Source: Parelaphostrongylus tenuis
Taxonomy: Eukaryota > Nematoda > Chromadorea > Rhabditida > Metastrongylidae
DNA length: 64,000 bases
Direction of reading: 5' to 3'
NCBI GenBank assembly: GCA_019055375.1
Contig: JAHQIW010004330.1
Span: 1-64,000 of the forward strand
Under the pieces are notes generated by a model. It saw nothing but the letters and a program-made list of their open reading frames with translations. It was not told the origin of the DNA and searched no databases. The position numbers and the translations under genes are program-made. How positions within the stretch are numbered: position 1 is the first letter of the stretch; the number at the start of each line of letters is the position of its first letter. Positions 12,146 to 27,100 of the stretch are shown one piece after another.

Positions 12146-15100
12146 GTGAGAGGCCCCTGGCCAGTCGCGTCATAGATGAAATTTGGTGATGCTATTCCCT
12201 CAGTTTACACTTACAAAATCCATCAACTTCGCCCAAACATGTTATTCATCCTTTTCCGTATGCTATGATACCGTTGTAGATTCACGTTGAAGAAATCGTC
12301 ATATGATCTCACAAACTAAGGACATATGTTGTTTCAAAAATATTCAAAATGATCACTCAAAGATTAACTTTGCCTCATCTTAGCACAAGAAATAATAGAG
12401 GTATGACCACTAAGATCGGAGACAAAACGTCTCATTTTTTCGCCTTTGTCATGATTCCTAATAGAATCACGATAACGTCACATTGTCGTTCAAACGTCAG
12501 CGCTGCTCCCAAAATTCGTTTTATGAAAATAGTAATGTCGAAGAACGTTGTTTTATATTCATTAAAGACATGATGTACTCTTCGATCTTCCTTTAATTCA
12601 ACGCACTCCAATATACGCTTGAAATATTTTTCGAATTTCATCAAGAACTAATCTGTACTCAAAGCTTGCGCGAGGTCAGTGTATCTTCTTCCGAAAGATG
12701 GCTAACGTTCTACACGAAATGTTTTTAGGCGCGATATAACACTCATTTACTTAGTGAGATCGATACAATTAAATGACTGTGGAGTTACAATGTCATTTGA
12801 AGGTTGGGTATACCCGTAACTCTCACCATTGACTGACTACTCTGTATAAAAGTCTGACTTATGAAATCAGTATTCTTCAATGAGTAGACGTAGGGAACAT
12901 TCACCATTCTGTCACTGTGCAAGCATCGAAGGTTCCATAGTAAGCCTCGCAACCCATAACCTAATGTTCAATTGCACTCCCATAACAGTTCAGATTCTGT
13001 TGAATTTCAAAGACCAAACGACTCAGATGAAGGATAATAAGTAATTTTGACCTTTTTCTACCTTTTTTCATCGGGACCTGTCGTTTTGAAACTTCTTTTT
13101 CCCTTTAACTGGTTTACTAATATGATTTCCGTCACAAGTATACGCCTTTTCATTCAATCCTCCAAAGTTTTCCTTTTAGTACGAAGCAGAAATATGTTGC
13201 GGTTGTGACCGAGCTATTCATGAACGGACATTACTCACTGTAAACGGAAGGTATGACATTCTATGTTCTCATATCCAAATGAGATATTAATACCTTAACT
13301 TATATTTCAACTCCTGGAACGTGTGGTCCTCACTTGTAATGTTATCGAAATTGGAAAATATTGATGTATGTAGATGTGCCCTTATTCTTAGGCTATTTGA
13401 TGTTAGTGTATGTGAAAAGGTCACTGTGCACGTTTTTGTTCACTTTTTCTCTTGAGATTGCTTGCGCTATTCGCAATCATATTCAGTGATTTTCGTAATT
13501 TAATATTCTGAGTATCATACATTTTTGAATGATTTACAAAATCCATACTCTAAGACTATCGGCTTTACTGTTCAAATTTACGCTCATTAAAGTAATAAAG
13601 TTTCATAATATACAGAGAAATTGAAGTGTTAGTGAAATCATTATGTAGATTACATATTATTAGCATTAAAGTTGTATCACTTCTGGTTCCACTTAGTGTT
13701 TTCTTCATGAAGACGAATTCCTCTTCAGTGGTATTTTGGACCACCCAAACTACTAAATAAAACTTTTTTGCCATGAATTATCAGCTGTATTTTTTACTAC
13801 ATATTCTTATTTGCTGGGAAAATATCGATCTACAACTGAAAATTGATTAAAAGGCGAGCATGTATGCTATTCCGTATCATATTAAGATCCTGTGTAGTCG
13901 AGGTAGACAGTGTCTGGGTTATTTAAGACTTTTACTGGATTTTTGCTTGTAAACTATCCGATTCAATCCAGATTTTAACGAGAAGTGATACGGCTGTTTT
14001 ACTTAGTTAAAAAAGCGTTGTAAGGAAGCTTGATAAAATTCTTTCATTATTTCACTGAGAAAGGTTTCAATACAGAGCTTAAGCACGCTAAGATCTACGT
14101 TTAGCAGTTGGAAAATATAGTACACTGTAAACGGAATTCCTTATGTTGATGATAATTTAAGATATAGGGATGGCATTCACATATGAAAGACAGCATACTA
14201 GTTTAAGCCGAAGGCTCTAAATGATACATTATTTCTGGTTTCAAAACACATCAGAGACCAAATGAATCACTTCATGAACTTCAGATCTTGGCATGAATCG
14301 TGTCTACGATGCACGTCGTGCACCTCTTCGCTACAGTCGCAGCATACGTGTTTCTATCGTGAAGGTAATACACTGTGCAGGACTTGTTATGCACGGTAAG
14401 TGGTCTGTATTTTTATGTGATGCCTTCTTCTACTTCTCAGTAACATGATGCTTCGTCGGCTGTTGTAATTTAATTGACTCAATCCGTTAACTCTAGCTGC
14501 TCTCTTGACATCTGTGCGTTCGTGCCCCATAGGACCTAATCAGCCATGCGCTACCGTATCCTCTTAGCCGCCACCCCCTACGAGCCAATGCGACGGCGCT
14601 TCCGTTTTTCGAACGACACACCAACGACATTTATTCGTTGAATTATGATAACGATAGGGACCATGGTGGTTGCAACAATAACGGTAGTCAACTGAAAACA
14701 AAGAAGCAAATCAGCAGCATTTAATCTTGTAACACGTGAACAAGCAAGAAAATCTTATAGCCTGTAGTTGTGTCTCAACCCATTCCATGTTCCTTTCGAT
14801 TAATTGATGTTCGATGATCTATAGCAAAAAAGTATATCCGCTCTTATCTAATCATGGAGAAATTGGCTTTCTCCAAATAACAAATTTTGTGCTTTACAAA
14901 ATGTTGTGTCTACGAAAACATGTTCAAAATAACAAATCTTGCCGTTTCCTTACTAATTATGCTTTTCTGCACTTTTTATTCAACCCGTTCTCCACCTGAA
15001 AAAGAAAAGAAAGCTGTTTAATTGAGTGGGGCAGATATTTGGGTGGCAAATAGTGTATACCTTTCACTTAGATGAAATGCACATTGTGGTACACGCTACT

Positions 15101-18100
15101 TAGAAACGCAACTTATGTTTTAAAAAAAGTCTTATCTTGCCATAGTTTAGTTGAATTAGCCATAATTATTGAATTTAGTGTGATTGATAAGCTTACTTTT
15201 ACAAAGAATAGAGTAAAACCCCTACACGATGTTATCGTACTTCAACAGCTGTTGATATGAAATACAAAAAAAGAAATAGCCAGCCATAAAGTGCTACCGG
15301 GGAGTTTATACAGCGATGTTCGTATCGTTTGATGTAGATGTGGCGTTACCATGTTGCTATCTTTACGATTCATTAAAAATTAATTACGGATAGAAATCTC
15401 ATGCACAACTCATTTACTTCAGTTATGTGGGTAGTTGTCTCTAGGCGTTCATGGCATCTGTCAATGTGTTTAATTACGTCATGCATGCTTGTTAGCATGA
15501 TTACGGTAGTGGCGATTAGCACTGATGTACAACCGGTTATTATTTGATTTATGCGATATCGTGATGCAGATTTCTGGATTAGAGACATTCTCAACCATTA
15601 CGTTCACTTAGATGTTAAGCAGTATCGTAGATAATCGTTCATTCGTTTGAACGAGACCATCAACACCGACTCATATAACACAAAAACTATAAGTCTGAAA
15701 CTAATCTGTAACTATGTATATATATATTTTTTTTTTTGAATTGTTGAACATACAAAAAGTTGCTGCAATATTTTTTATTGAATTGACGTTTCTTCTCCTT
15801 CGCGTTCCTAGTAGACATAGAAAAGAGTAGGCTTCAAAGTGCTTGAAACTTGGAACTGTTTTTAAACCTGACTCAGTAGAGCTTAAACAGGAATTGAATT
15901 CAATTCGCGTTATCTACTGAAGTGCATTGCCACTGACCCATCGCAAATCACTTCTAACATGCACGAAAGTCAATCGATCCAACACTCCTCTTGAATATCC
16001 TGATAAACCAACTCCTTTGCGTATTGGCTTTTCTAGAAGTGACTAGTTGTCAGTTCAGTTATACTCAATTATATTGAATGCCGAATTTTTTTTATATGCA
16101 AAATGCAACTGGTACAAATTTATTTATACCATAAATAAGAAAACTCAAAGCAAAAAAAATTCCTTTTTTTCGTATCAGTGGGTTTATTTTTTCTATAGCT
16201 TCAGAGATTTGCTAATGAAAATGCCGAGAGGCAAGTTTGTGTTCCTGCCAGTTGTTTTATTCCTGTCATACACAATTGATGAGTACTACTAATAATAAGG
16301 TATTGATATTTTGATTTTGATAATACTTATCCGAAAATCTAAGGCAGCAGTTTGTCAAAATGTCCTAATAATCACAAATTTGGCACTTTCAAATGATCTT
16401 AGAAATGCTAAAATATGGTAATTTGTTATCAGTGAAGCGTCTTCTTCCGTATAGTCCGTCACACTTCTAGGAAATCTTCTTGACAGAATTTGGTGACTTA
16501 CAAAACTTGACGCTTCTTTCTGTGTCATTCTGTTTTCCTAAGAGAAATTTATGACGATGAAATTGATTTTTAATATATTCAAATTTCTTTGACTTCTAAA
16601 CGGCAACACGCTCATGTTATGGAAATGCAAATGATATAATTATCGTGTTGGGGCGGGGAAACACTTGTGTATAAAAGAAGCCGAAAACGGATTAGAACAT
16701 CGGGATAGGAACAGTCAAGGAGCTGAGCAGATGCAGTCAATTGTGGCTTTGAAGTCGATAAGGACATGGATGTGGCGTCACTAACGATCGAGTAACAAGG
16801 TGACAGCTTCCACATTATCATCGCAGCAGCGCTGAAAGGAACGGCACTGAAAAGGCTTGGTGAAATCAAATGTGGAAATCTGAAAAGAGCGCTGGAAAAA
16901 TTACCTCTTCGTAGAAATTCATGAAAGAAGAGCAGTTAGGCTGGTTAGCCATATTTAGAAGCGTGGGAATTCAATGGTCAAGGATGTCTTATGATGCACG
17001 TGATCATTGATTCGCTCTTTTGAGTGGTAAACCAAACCCTTCGTCTCCGTACATAATTGGTAAGTTGACTGAAGAGGTGCTTGGTGAACAAAAATAACGG
17101 GTTGTATATCGACAAACCACTGTAATTCATCGAATAGGATCGCCTTTTCAAATAATTGCTTCAATTAGAAATGTTGATCATTTGTGAAAATAGTTTGTAA
17201 GAATCAATTCCAAGATAGCAGTAATTCTGATATTTGAAGTAATTTACTCCTATGAGGGGGCTTAGTGGCGCAGTGTTGATTATGCGATGTATGAGAAATT
17301 TAACTGATGAACAAGACGCTGATTTGAATCACTACCTTAACATCCTTTTCTAATCATAAGTTAAAAGATTTTTCCAGACTTTCGAAGTTATTGACAGAGT
17401 CATGTAAGTGTGAATTACTCATCTGATTATTTGCCAAATTTCCATCTTTCATTTCAGAAATCTTCCACTAGTTTGTAATGTTTTACGCTAAGTGTTGCTT
17501 TTTTTTATATCAATGACACGTATATACACAAATATACTCTAATCAAGTGAATTCAGAAATTGAGCTAACTCGAGCTTTATTCAGTCCATACTGTTCACTT
17601 GTATTCTATTACTTTCTTTGCTCAGTTTTGAATGATTTGCCTTTGACGTCTAACCGTATTGAACATCTGGGAATTCTAGGATTAAGAAATACTGGAAAGG
17701 TGCGCAGTCCCTGGCTGCATTGTAATATGTCTCAATACACGTCACAATAAGTTCCAGTGGCGTGGCATGATTTTGGTTTGAGCTATGCCTTAGAACTTCC
17801 ACACATTTCCTTTATATGTGACTCAAAAATCAAACTTCCAATTCTCAAACGCAAAAGTCGACGCTTGAGTAGCAGATTAATGTTTCACGTGCCAAGCCAC
17901 AATGCTTTCTTCATTGTGGTTGAAAAGCTAATTTTGTAGTAGATTAACTCGTATCCTGGCTTCTGAGTGAAAATGTGGGCATTCCTCTTTACTGTGATGC
18001 ACTTGGGGCTAGCATTGTCATACATTGCAGTTTATAACTTATAAACTCCTCGCAATACTGTAGAGTGGTAGACTATTACATAGAGATCAAAGTGAATATA

Positions 18101-21100
18101 AAGGTTGACTTTTTGTTGAAAAAAAATTAATTCTGGATTTTGTAATTTCAAAACAGTCTTCGGTCTCACTTTAACCGAATACGCTGTAGATGTTGTTATA
18201 GGATTTCTATAACATTCTAGTTCCTATGAGCATGTTCTGACGAATAGTCACAAAATATTCCTTATACATAGCTTCAGTAAATTTCTGCTCGGTCATCAAT
18301 ATCATCCATCCGCCTCTACGACATTTGAACTTTTTGTCATTACTAATTATTAAGCAATAATATATATTTTATAATTTATTTTTTTGAAAATGTGAAACCA
18401 GTCTTGGAAATTTTTTACGTGATTGCAACTGAAAGAAAACTAATATCATTAAATCGCATCGTTCTAGCAGTAAAATCTCAGCGAACAGCAAAACTCTACA
18501 GCAGTTAGCAACTCCACGAGCTGAAAACTATCAGACTTTTTGATGCTGATAATTTAGGGCTCCCTACAAAGGCTTTTCCTATCAGTGAGTGATTATTGTA
18601 ACAAAAAATGTGCTGAAGACGGAACGATATGTGCAAATCACATAAGAATGTAATTTGTTACTGTGGTAGATTTCGCCCTCTCCAGAGGTGTTTTAGTTTC
18701 CCAAATCCCTCCATTTTGTAAAAACTTAGCATTATTCTATGAAATTATTGTATTATTCTAATCTGTGGAAAAATTACTCTATCTAAGACATTTTATGAAG
18801 TGGTAAAAAATTCACATAAGATAACCTCAAATCGGAATTACTCTACTGGTCAATATTTGAACATTAATAGGACACAAAATCCTGGTATGAAATTGGGAAA
18901 CCCAAAAAACACGTTGGCGCTTATCAAGTGGTTGCTTTCATATGCCTAAGCAAACACCAAAAGTTTGAGTGCTTCCAGGCAGTTTGGTACGAAATGTGCC
19001 TCATGTGCGCGACTTATCCATGCTACTGACTGGGTCCGAAGAGCTCGATCTTTTGTATTTCATTTGGCCTGCTTCGCATGCGCTCAGTGTAAAAGGTAGG
19101 ATATTTTTTTGTGAAGATGGTACATATTGCCTTTACCGGTGAAGGTAGACGATTTCATGGCCATCCGGTCTTTTTATAGTGACTTCGTTGGTCTACAAAA
19201 TTAAAGCCGGTTTTGTTCAGAACTAAAAAGCATTTTGCATTGGTTTTGACCTATTTTTATCAATCAAATAGAATGTGTTTAATAATTTGAGGTCAAATGA
19301 AATTCTGTAGAACAAAATAACTTAGCAGATATCTAAAGACCAATCCTCGCTAGGAACTTGAGCTTAAATTTGCCATTCAAACTCTCATACTTACGAAACA
19401 TTTTGCGACTCAGTTATTTGAATCGTATATGAATGGATGGATAACTGTTTTAGGCAATTGAGTACCGGAGAGGAATTTGCACTACAAGATAATCGTTTAC
19501 TTTGCAAACAACATTTCGTGGAATTGATCGACGGCGACTCAGGTAATTCGAACCTCTAAAATGCATTCATTTCAATGCTAGAAGTAATGCAAATGGTGGG
19601 TGGATTTGCAATACAGATGGATAAAATGCGATTTTAGGCAGCAGTCAACAAAAGCAAAAAATCAAGCGAGTACGAACAACATTTGCCGAGGAGCAGCTTA
19701 GCGTTTTACAGGTTATTTCAGTTTTTCTTTAGTGACATCACCTTTGATCCCTGCGCTCTTACAAACATTAGAGCTTGTTCAAATAAGTTTTGTGTCCTTG
19801 AATGGCGCTAGTAAAGCCTCCGTTCCTCACCTGCAGCTACCTAAGCGCTAATTCTTCTTACTGAGCAACCAGCATTATGATGCACTATCTACATTGTGCC
19901 GCTGTTTTTCGAAAATCATGACTTAGTCAAAAAAAACGCTCATCGTCGTCGCTCAGATGAACATCGAGTTCCCTTTCTCACATGCGTTACATAGGTTGAA
20001 ACATAGAAGATAAAGCTCTTGTCTTTGATTATTCTCTTTGGTACACGCGTGGAAAAAACTTCACCGAGGGTGAAGAATCTTATGTATCCAAATAGTGTAT
20101 CACTTTTATGCTTAATAGGCAAAAAAGTTTAGGTTAAACGCCGGACGCGGCTAAGAACGTTTTCATCTTTCGTCAAACTTTGGGAGGATGCAAACGTGGC
20201 CCTCTCACCCTCCGCCGACCTAATCAACCTTATCAAACATGCTTCAATGGAAAAAAATTTAATATTATCGCGAAATATTGTCCTAATCGCTTGATGTATC
20301 ACCGATGGCAAAGGCGTGCCTATCAAACCGCCTCTGAATTTCCATCCAATAGCGTATCGAAATTCCTAAGCGTCGGTAGCAACTTCGCGCTGACACACGC
20401 AAGAGTTGGTGCCATTCCGTTGAATGCGTCATGTATCCTTATTCAACAAAGGGTGATTAAATGCATATTTGACTTTCACAATGACTTGAAATGTATCAAT
20501 TCAGTGCTATCATTCTTTTTGTGGGCAAATCCGTTACCAATTTAGCGAGGCCAGAAAAAACTAATGCTTAATGAGTCAATGACTCGGGATAAACCAACGA
20601 CCGATGCAGTATGTATTATAGAGATTGTCATGTCGAATACACGCACGATACTCTAATCATTCCCGTTTTAACAATGCTATAGCTAACTTTGATAGGTTAA
20701 ATGTCTTCTCTTGCAGCACGCATTATTTTGAAAATGTTTTAACATTGATATAAAGAAGTTAGGAAGGTGAACACACAGTCTAGTATTTTGGGTTTTTAAC
20801 CAAATCTTCGACTCTTATCTCTTTATTTCTTTATTTCATCCATTCCTTCTTTATTTATTATTATTAATATAATAGTCATATTAATAAATATCATTATCGC
20901 TGCCCACGCCTTATTATTCATTCTTGATTTTATTGATAAATAGCTGGCAACTGTATAATTTGATGAACAGATAACTTGCCTATTTGAATAGTTTGCGTTA
21001 ACAACTTATGCAGAAAACGGTAAATCCTGCTCGTTTTGAACCTTCAGGAAGTTTTCATGACTATAGTATGCTCCAAGTATGGTGATGACTGTAAGAACCG

Positions 21101-24100
21101 TTTTATAATCCACTTAAACTCTGCAGTCGCTCAACCAAACATTTTAACGTGTAACACAAACACATTCTCCCAATTTACCTTGATCTATACTCTATAGCGG
21201 AAAAGTTACTCTTTAGTTTCGAGATGTTTTAGGCCAGTAGAGTGATAGCAGAACAATAACATTATTGAACTTAGTGATGTTCCTGAAGGTGAGCGCGAAG
21301 TTTGCAATTTGATCAATTGTTTCTATGAGATTCAAACACTTTCCATGCTACTTTACGTAGGCCCAATATTTTCTTCACGTCATTTTCTACTGCTATTGAA
21401 CACATCAGATACTTGAGGTGAGCAGATCTCATTCTCATTTAACAGACTTTGATATTCAGGCTTTGATCTAAACGCGGTTGAAAGGCGCTTTGGAGACGGA
21501 AAGTTCAGAATAATCGGAAGAAAGTGCCCTTATCAGGCTTGAACTTGCATCTGTCCTTTGGATGTAGCTTATGCTGCAAAATCTATTTCCAAAACCAACT
21601 TGTTCAACTAAATGGGCTCAAAAGTGTAGAATGATGTGTAAAAAAATTTGTGTAAGCTGGCATTCGAACCCAGATTTCACTCCATCCGGGGTCGCGTGCT
21701 GAACTGTTGCACTACGAAGCCCGTTTTGACACCACTTTTTCTACGCTACAACGCGTTATCTGTCAAAACCGTCTATGGTCTGGCAAAGGCAGCCACTGTC
21801 GACATTGAACCCACTTATGCTGACAAGTACTGGGTTTCGATAATCAATCAGAAATCATTGTATTTGACCGCCTATTGCAGTGGATTATGTTACAATAAAC
21901 CGAATGATGTAGAATGGTGTGCAAAAACATCTGCGTCAGCTGGGATTCGTACCCAGATGTAGTGCAACATTCAGCACACGCTTCCGGATAGGGTGAAATG
22001 TGGGTTTGAATCGCAGCTGACGCAAATGTTTTTGCACAACATTTCACACTATTGGGTTGTATTGTAACATCATACCACCGCAGTAAGCGGTCGAATAAAA
22101 TGATTTTTGATCAAACGGGTTCAATCAAAAATAGTATAAAGACAGAAACTTTGTGAAGACCGGTTATACAAGAAAAAACTTGCATGATTTTTGATGATTT
22201 TTAACTCTTCCTTCCTAAAATACCTTACTTTGTAAATTACTGGAGAAGCCTATAGTTTGTGAATTCTGGCTAGAAATCAGCTGATTACAATGTATTTGAT
22301 TTCTGAGTTATGTCCTTGTTTTTTAGTGCCCCTCATAGCAATTCAGTATTAACGCAAACACATCGGCTCGACCCTTTTCCAACGAGGTTATGTGATTTGA
22401 GCTCAAATCAGAGAGGAGTGTGGCTTTTACAACTTTGTACTTGCTTGCTTGCTACCATATCACCATTCAGCATGCTAAATGCCCCAAGAACATAATGTAT
22501 ACAAATCATTAAATCTGCAGTAATTCATTTCTGCTTAGTTGCAGATCTTTATGGCAATCATCACCTTTAGCTGGTATATCACCTTGAGGGCGGTGAGGGT
22601 CATTTTGTCACTCAACTGAGAGCTCAGTTCGGACGCCTGCGAAGATTATTGTATGCCCCTAACTCAAACTGGGGTCAGTTAGGTTTTTGAAAAAACATTG
22701 TCCTCAACAAATGATGAAGCCACTCAGGAGACTTCTGCACGAATAATTTTTGCAATATCAACACCAGTGTTTCCCAAAACCATCCATTTCTCCAAGGGGA
22801 AAACCACATCCATGCAAGACGGAGAATATTTGCAGGTGATATTAAATATTTTTTTATTTTATTAATGTTTTTGTGGTCGATTGATACCTTGAAGAACTCT
22901 CATTTATATAATAGGTTTGTTATGTGAAAATATTGCTATAGTGCATTCTTTTTTATACATTCATGAAGCATCATAATACTTCGAAAATTGCAATTACTAG
23001 AAATTCCGAGTATTAGTTATTAAAATGGCTGTGAGCTCAAATGAGTTTGTAAAGCGGAGTTTTTTTTTCGTAAAACTTGGTTTTTCCCTTCAAAACTGTT
23101 GATTATATAGGAAACGTTTGTTGTTTTTGTGAACATAATCTTACTGAGATTTGTTTCATCATATGTGACCATCCACTTTCAACAAAATCTTTTTATCAAC
23201 AAAAAAATGTATAAATTCCATCAGAATACAGATTACTACCACATTATCATTGGAGCGCACGCCGCCAGCTTCTCTCCTCGGCCTTCCGAACCTTCCCATC
23301 AGCCGAAAATGGCTCCGACTGCTATGGAATATGCTACGGATCTTTTGATTGGAGCTATAGTAGTTCACTCTTTAGTCATAGGTCATAAAAAAATAGGTGA
23401 TCTTAAGTCTTATTTACAAAATCGACATCTTTTTTGAGTTCTTTGCTTAACAGCATACAGTCAATACAGTCAATGATTCGCAAATACTCGCGAATTGCTT
23501 TATTCACGATGAAAGTTCGCTCAGTAATCTTGTAATATCTAGTGGTTCCTTCAATATTCTATGAGAAGTTTTTTTTTTCAGATTTTAGCTGAAAAAAATT
23601 TTCCAAAGCCGACTCTTTTTTAACCTCGTCATTCTTCAGTAAATCACAGATTTGTCTTTATAAGCAAAAAGCAAAGTTCTTTAATACAATTTATTTAAAA
23701 GTAACGTTTCAACGGATTCGCTTTACCTACACCCTAAAAAGATTTGGTTCACCACAATTCAATAAGCCAACACCTTCATTTCGTCACTAGAGAAAGTCGC
23801 CAAATCTACATTCGAATTATATCAAGCACAAATCATTTTTTTAATATTCTTTCACTCTGTTGTACGAGTGGAACTAATATTGTAGAGATCACATGGACTG
23901 TTAATGCACATCCTGCGTCAAAATAACAGCCTTATACGCTGTGTCGTATCCCGTGTGATAACGAGACATTACTTCGTGAAGTTCATGTTTGTATTTGCGG
24001 CCTTTGTCCAAAATTCTCCTGAGGCCGTACACGCTGAGATTTTATGTTGCTGTACAATGATGATGACTTCCACTTCGGAATCCTTTACGTTATGTATATT

Positions 24101-27100
24101 TGTATCTTATGCGATCCCAGTGGGTGTTTGGTTTAGCTTTTGTCTGCCGACTAGATGTTCTTTTCTACGGACACAGAGTAGCCCACACTTTTTCCGATTT
24201 ACTTGTCGCCGCACGCTTTACAAGAGATCAAATAAATTTTGTCTGTGCTCATGCAATCACAGTCTTTACGGTTGAAGCATAGCATGCAGTCTTGTATACT
24301 ATATAGATGGTCAAATAAGCGCCTTAGGGTGTTCGGTGAAATTTCAGCCATTCCTATTATACTCTCTAGGCCTGGTTTTTTCATAAAGCATTAGATAGCT
24401 GCACTTATTTCAAATGAATAGCACGACACGGTAAATGGGACTCTGTCTGCGATGGGATTGTCGTTTCGGGTCACGAGTATCCTCTAAAACTATCCCGAGA
24501 ATCTACTGTTGTAGCCATAGAAAATGCTATTTACAGAGCCTAATTTAGGTTTTCCACCTTCTCTCTTCCTGTAAACACTGAATGGGGTTTAAAAATTGTG
24601 CTTACAAGCGCTGTTGTTCAAATGAGGATGAGAGGGAAAATAATGAACCAATATAATTTTTACTTGGCTTTCGGTACCACTTGATGATATGACCTTTTTT
24701 GCATAATATGATTTGCACATTCAGGAATGGAAGCCAGTTATTTTTTGGTATTTCACGAGAATATTTCATGCACTTTGACTGTGCGTGCAACAATTTTAAA
24801 GATCTGTTCATCTTTTTTGTGTATAAAAGATAGTGTAACAATCTTTCATACGTCTGCAGTGGAGTGATGGCTGAAAATCGCCTACAAGACTTTTTATTTT
24901 GGACATGAAGGCAATAGCTAGACTTGCTAGCAGCCGCTGCCCTATCAAACCCTCTCTCTTGTGCGAACTATTTCCCAGACCATTCAAAAAATGAGCATTT
25001 GAAGGACTCATTTATATGAGCCATCAGCTGCTAAATCGACAATCCGTGCATGTTTATTGCTCTTTGGTGTTTCATAAGGAGCTCCCGGTTGGTTTGCAAT
25101 GCGCAGTTATTCGACACGTTGGTGTAAAGAGCGGTAACGTCGAAAGACTTTGTTATGTGTACGCTTTCGGAAACGCATTACGTAAACAATCTAGGAACAT
25201 TTAAGAGTTTGTTAGATAGGCTGGGATCTGTCATAGCGGTTGGGGCTTTATTAGGGTAAGAACCACTCTTCCTTTGGCCTGCCTATACAGCTGATGATAG
25301 GTGTAATCGTAGATATTGATGGATGGGTAAACGCAAGACCATCTTTGGATACTAACTCATGGATTTTTATAAGTAAGTATGAGGTTGAATATGTTGGTAG
25401 TTTACCTTTTAGTTCAGAGATAACAGATGGTTCAGACCCGTCGCTTTTGCCACATTGACCCATTGGTTGTTCAATTTGGGTATGAACTTTTCAATTACTT
25501 CTCAACGGCAAAAGGCAAAGAAGAAAAGCATCCTAAAGATGCTCCTCCGTTATCCCGATGTTGACTGACATGGACTTACCTCAAACTGCCCACTCCTATC
25601 ACTAGCAGACACTTCAATGCTTTGAATCCTACCCTCCCAAACCTCTCGCATTGCACTTTTGATCGCCAACGTTTGGCAGTCTTCTTGCATGATGATGATC
25701 AAGAATTGTGAATGCTTTGCCCTCAAGTATCAGGAATCTCCTATCAACTTCACTGTTGGGTCCTCGGTGTCTAAAGAAGGGTTGAAGAAATGGCGGCAGC
25801 AGTATTGATCTTAGTTGCTGTTGTTCGTGCAGTTTCAATAAGAAATGCGTCCCTTAATGGAGAGCCATGCGTCCTAACGCAAACCCTGACTTTTTTGGTG
25901 GATTCCTTGCCCTAATTTGGCCCGCTTGATCTTTCTCAACGGTAGACTCAAACGCTAACAATCATCGGAATCTTGAGTGCAAAAGGTAAACTGATAGAGT
26001 TTTTGGTGTTGATCAATGCCTGAAGGATGCATCGTGCATTCGGCTTAGTTTAGCATCATTTGAAGAGATTGTGTATATCTGATCTTTACAATGACTCACG
26101 ATTGCCTATCAATGCATTAAGACAGTGTTACCATTCTCCTAGGCTAATCTTTACTAATTCACCGATCCTGAGAAAAAATAGGAGGCTTTATTGAGCGTTG
26201 AGCGGGAATCAGACTATGCTCCATCGGATGATCGACGACGTGTGTAACAGAGCACCTCCAACCATACGTCACACGCGCTCCTGGGATCTTTTTAGTAGTT
26301 ATAACATCGTAACACTGCTACACCATGGAAGCAATAAAGTGTGGAAATCTTGTCGATCATCAGTATTTGCATATCACTCAGCATTCTTGGATACAAAATG
26401 AGCATGAGTTATGTTGATGCGCTTGTTTTATCTCTCAAGGCGTTATTTGTGGCGATATGATGAGCCATTTTCTCCGTTTCAGGCTTGTTCCAAAACGTGA
26501 AAATAAAAGATTAGTGATAAGATTCTTTGTCAGAATTCTTCATTGACTTCTGCCTACTGAAAGCTTATTGTGATATCCACTGTAGTTTCCACATATAGTC
26601 TTGCGTTAGCAGTTTGATAGTAGATTTTATGATTTTCATCTTAAGAAACTCTTGCTGACTCTGATAGCTGGCAGCGTTGGTTTTGACGTTTCTGTTCAAG
26701 ACCTACGGCGTTTTTCCGGTAGCTCAGATGCCGGCTCAGACCATAACAGAGGCCGAAAATGATTGTGAGCTATTGTCTTTGCCGAACTTCTGCAGACTCT
26801 TCTTGAGAAGTTGAAGCCAATTCCGACGATTAAGGGATGGTATGGTCGTGAATTAATTTTATCCGTGAAAAGCACCTCCGACAAGCGAGCACCAACGATC
26901 AAACGAATCATTCGCGCCTTTGGAAGCCGTTCTTCTTTCATCTTTTTATCCAAAAAGTGAACACGAGCAAGCGAAGCTTCAGCTTATTTTTGACGATAAT
27001 TGCGACGCTTCACTCGGTGATCCCGAGCTTTGCGAGCTTTAGCGCATAAAACGGTTCGGATTTCGTTAAATCTGGCAGCGGATCTTCTGAATGATTTGTG

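Larger units (their letters stand above)
12146..18978. other. lim-4 introns 1-3
   Basis: Introns of 1.03, 1.03 and 4.58 kb around exons 2 and 3. They are AT-rich with few repeats: a truncated tRNA-like SINE head at 17255-17345 and a T/TA run near 15716-15740. No other gene seen. Confidence 0.6.

Noticed and set aside
23904..24275. 123-codon plus open frame
   Set aside because: It is the antisense of the Penelope-like GIY-YIG region read on the minus strand.
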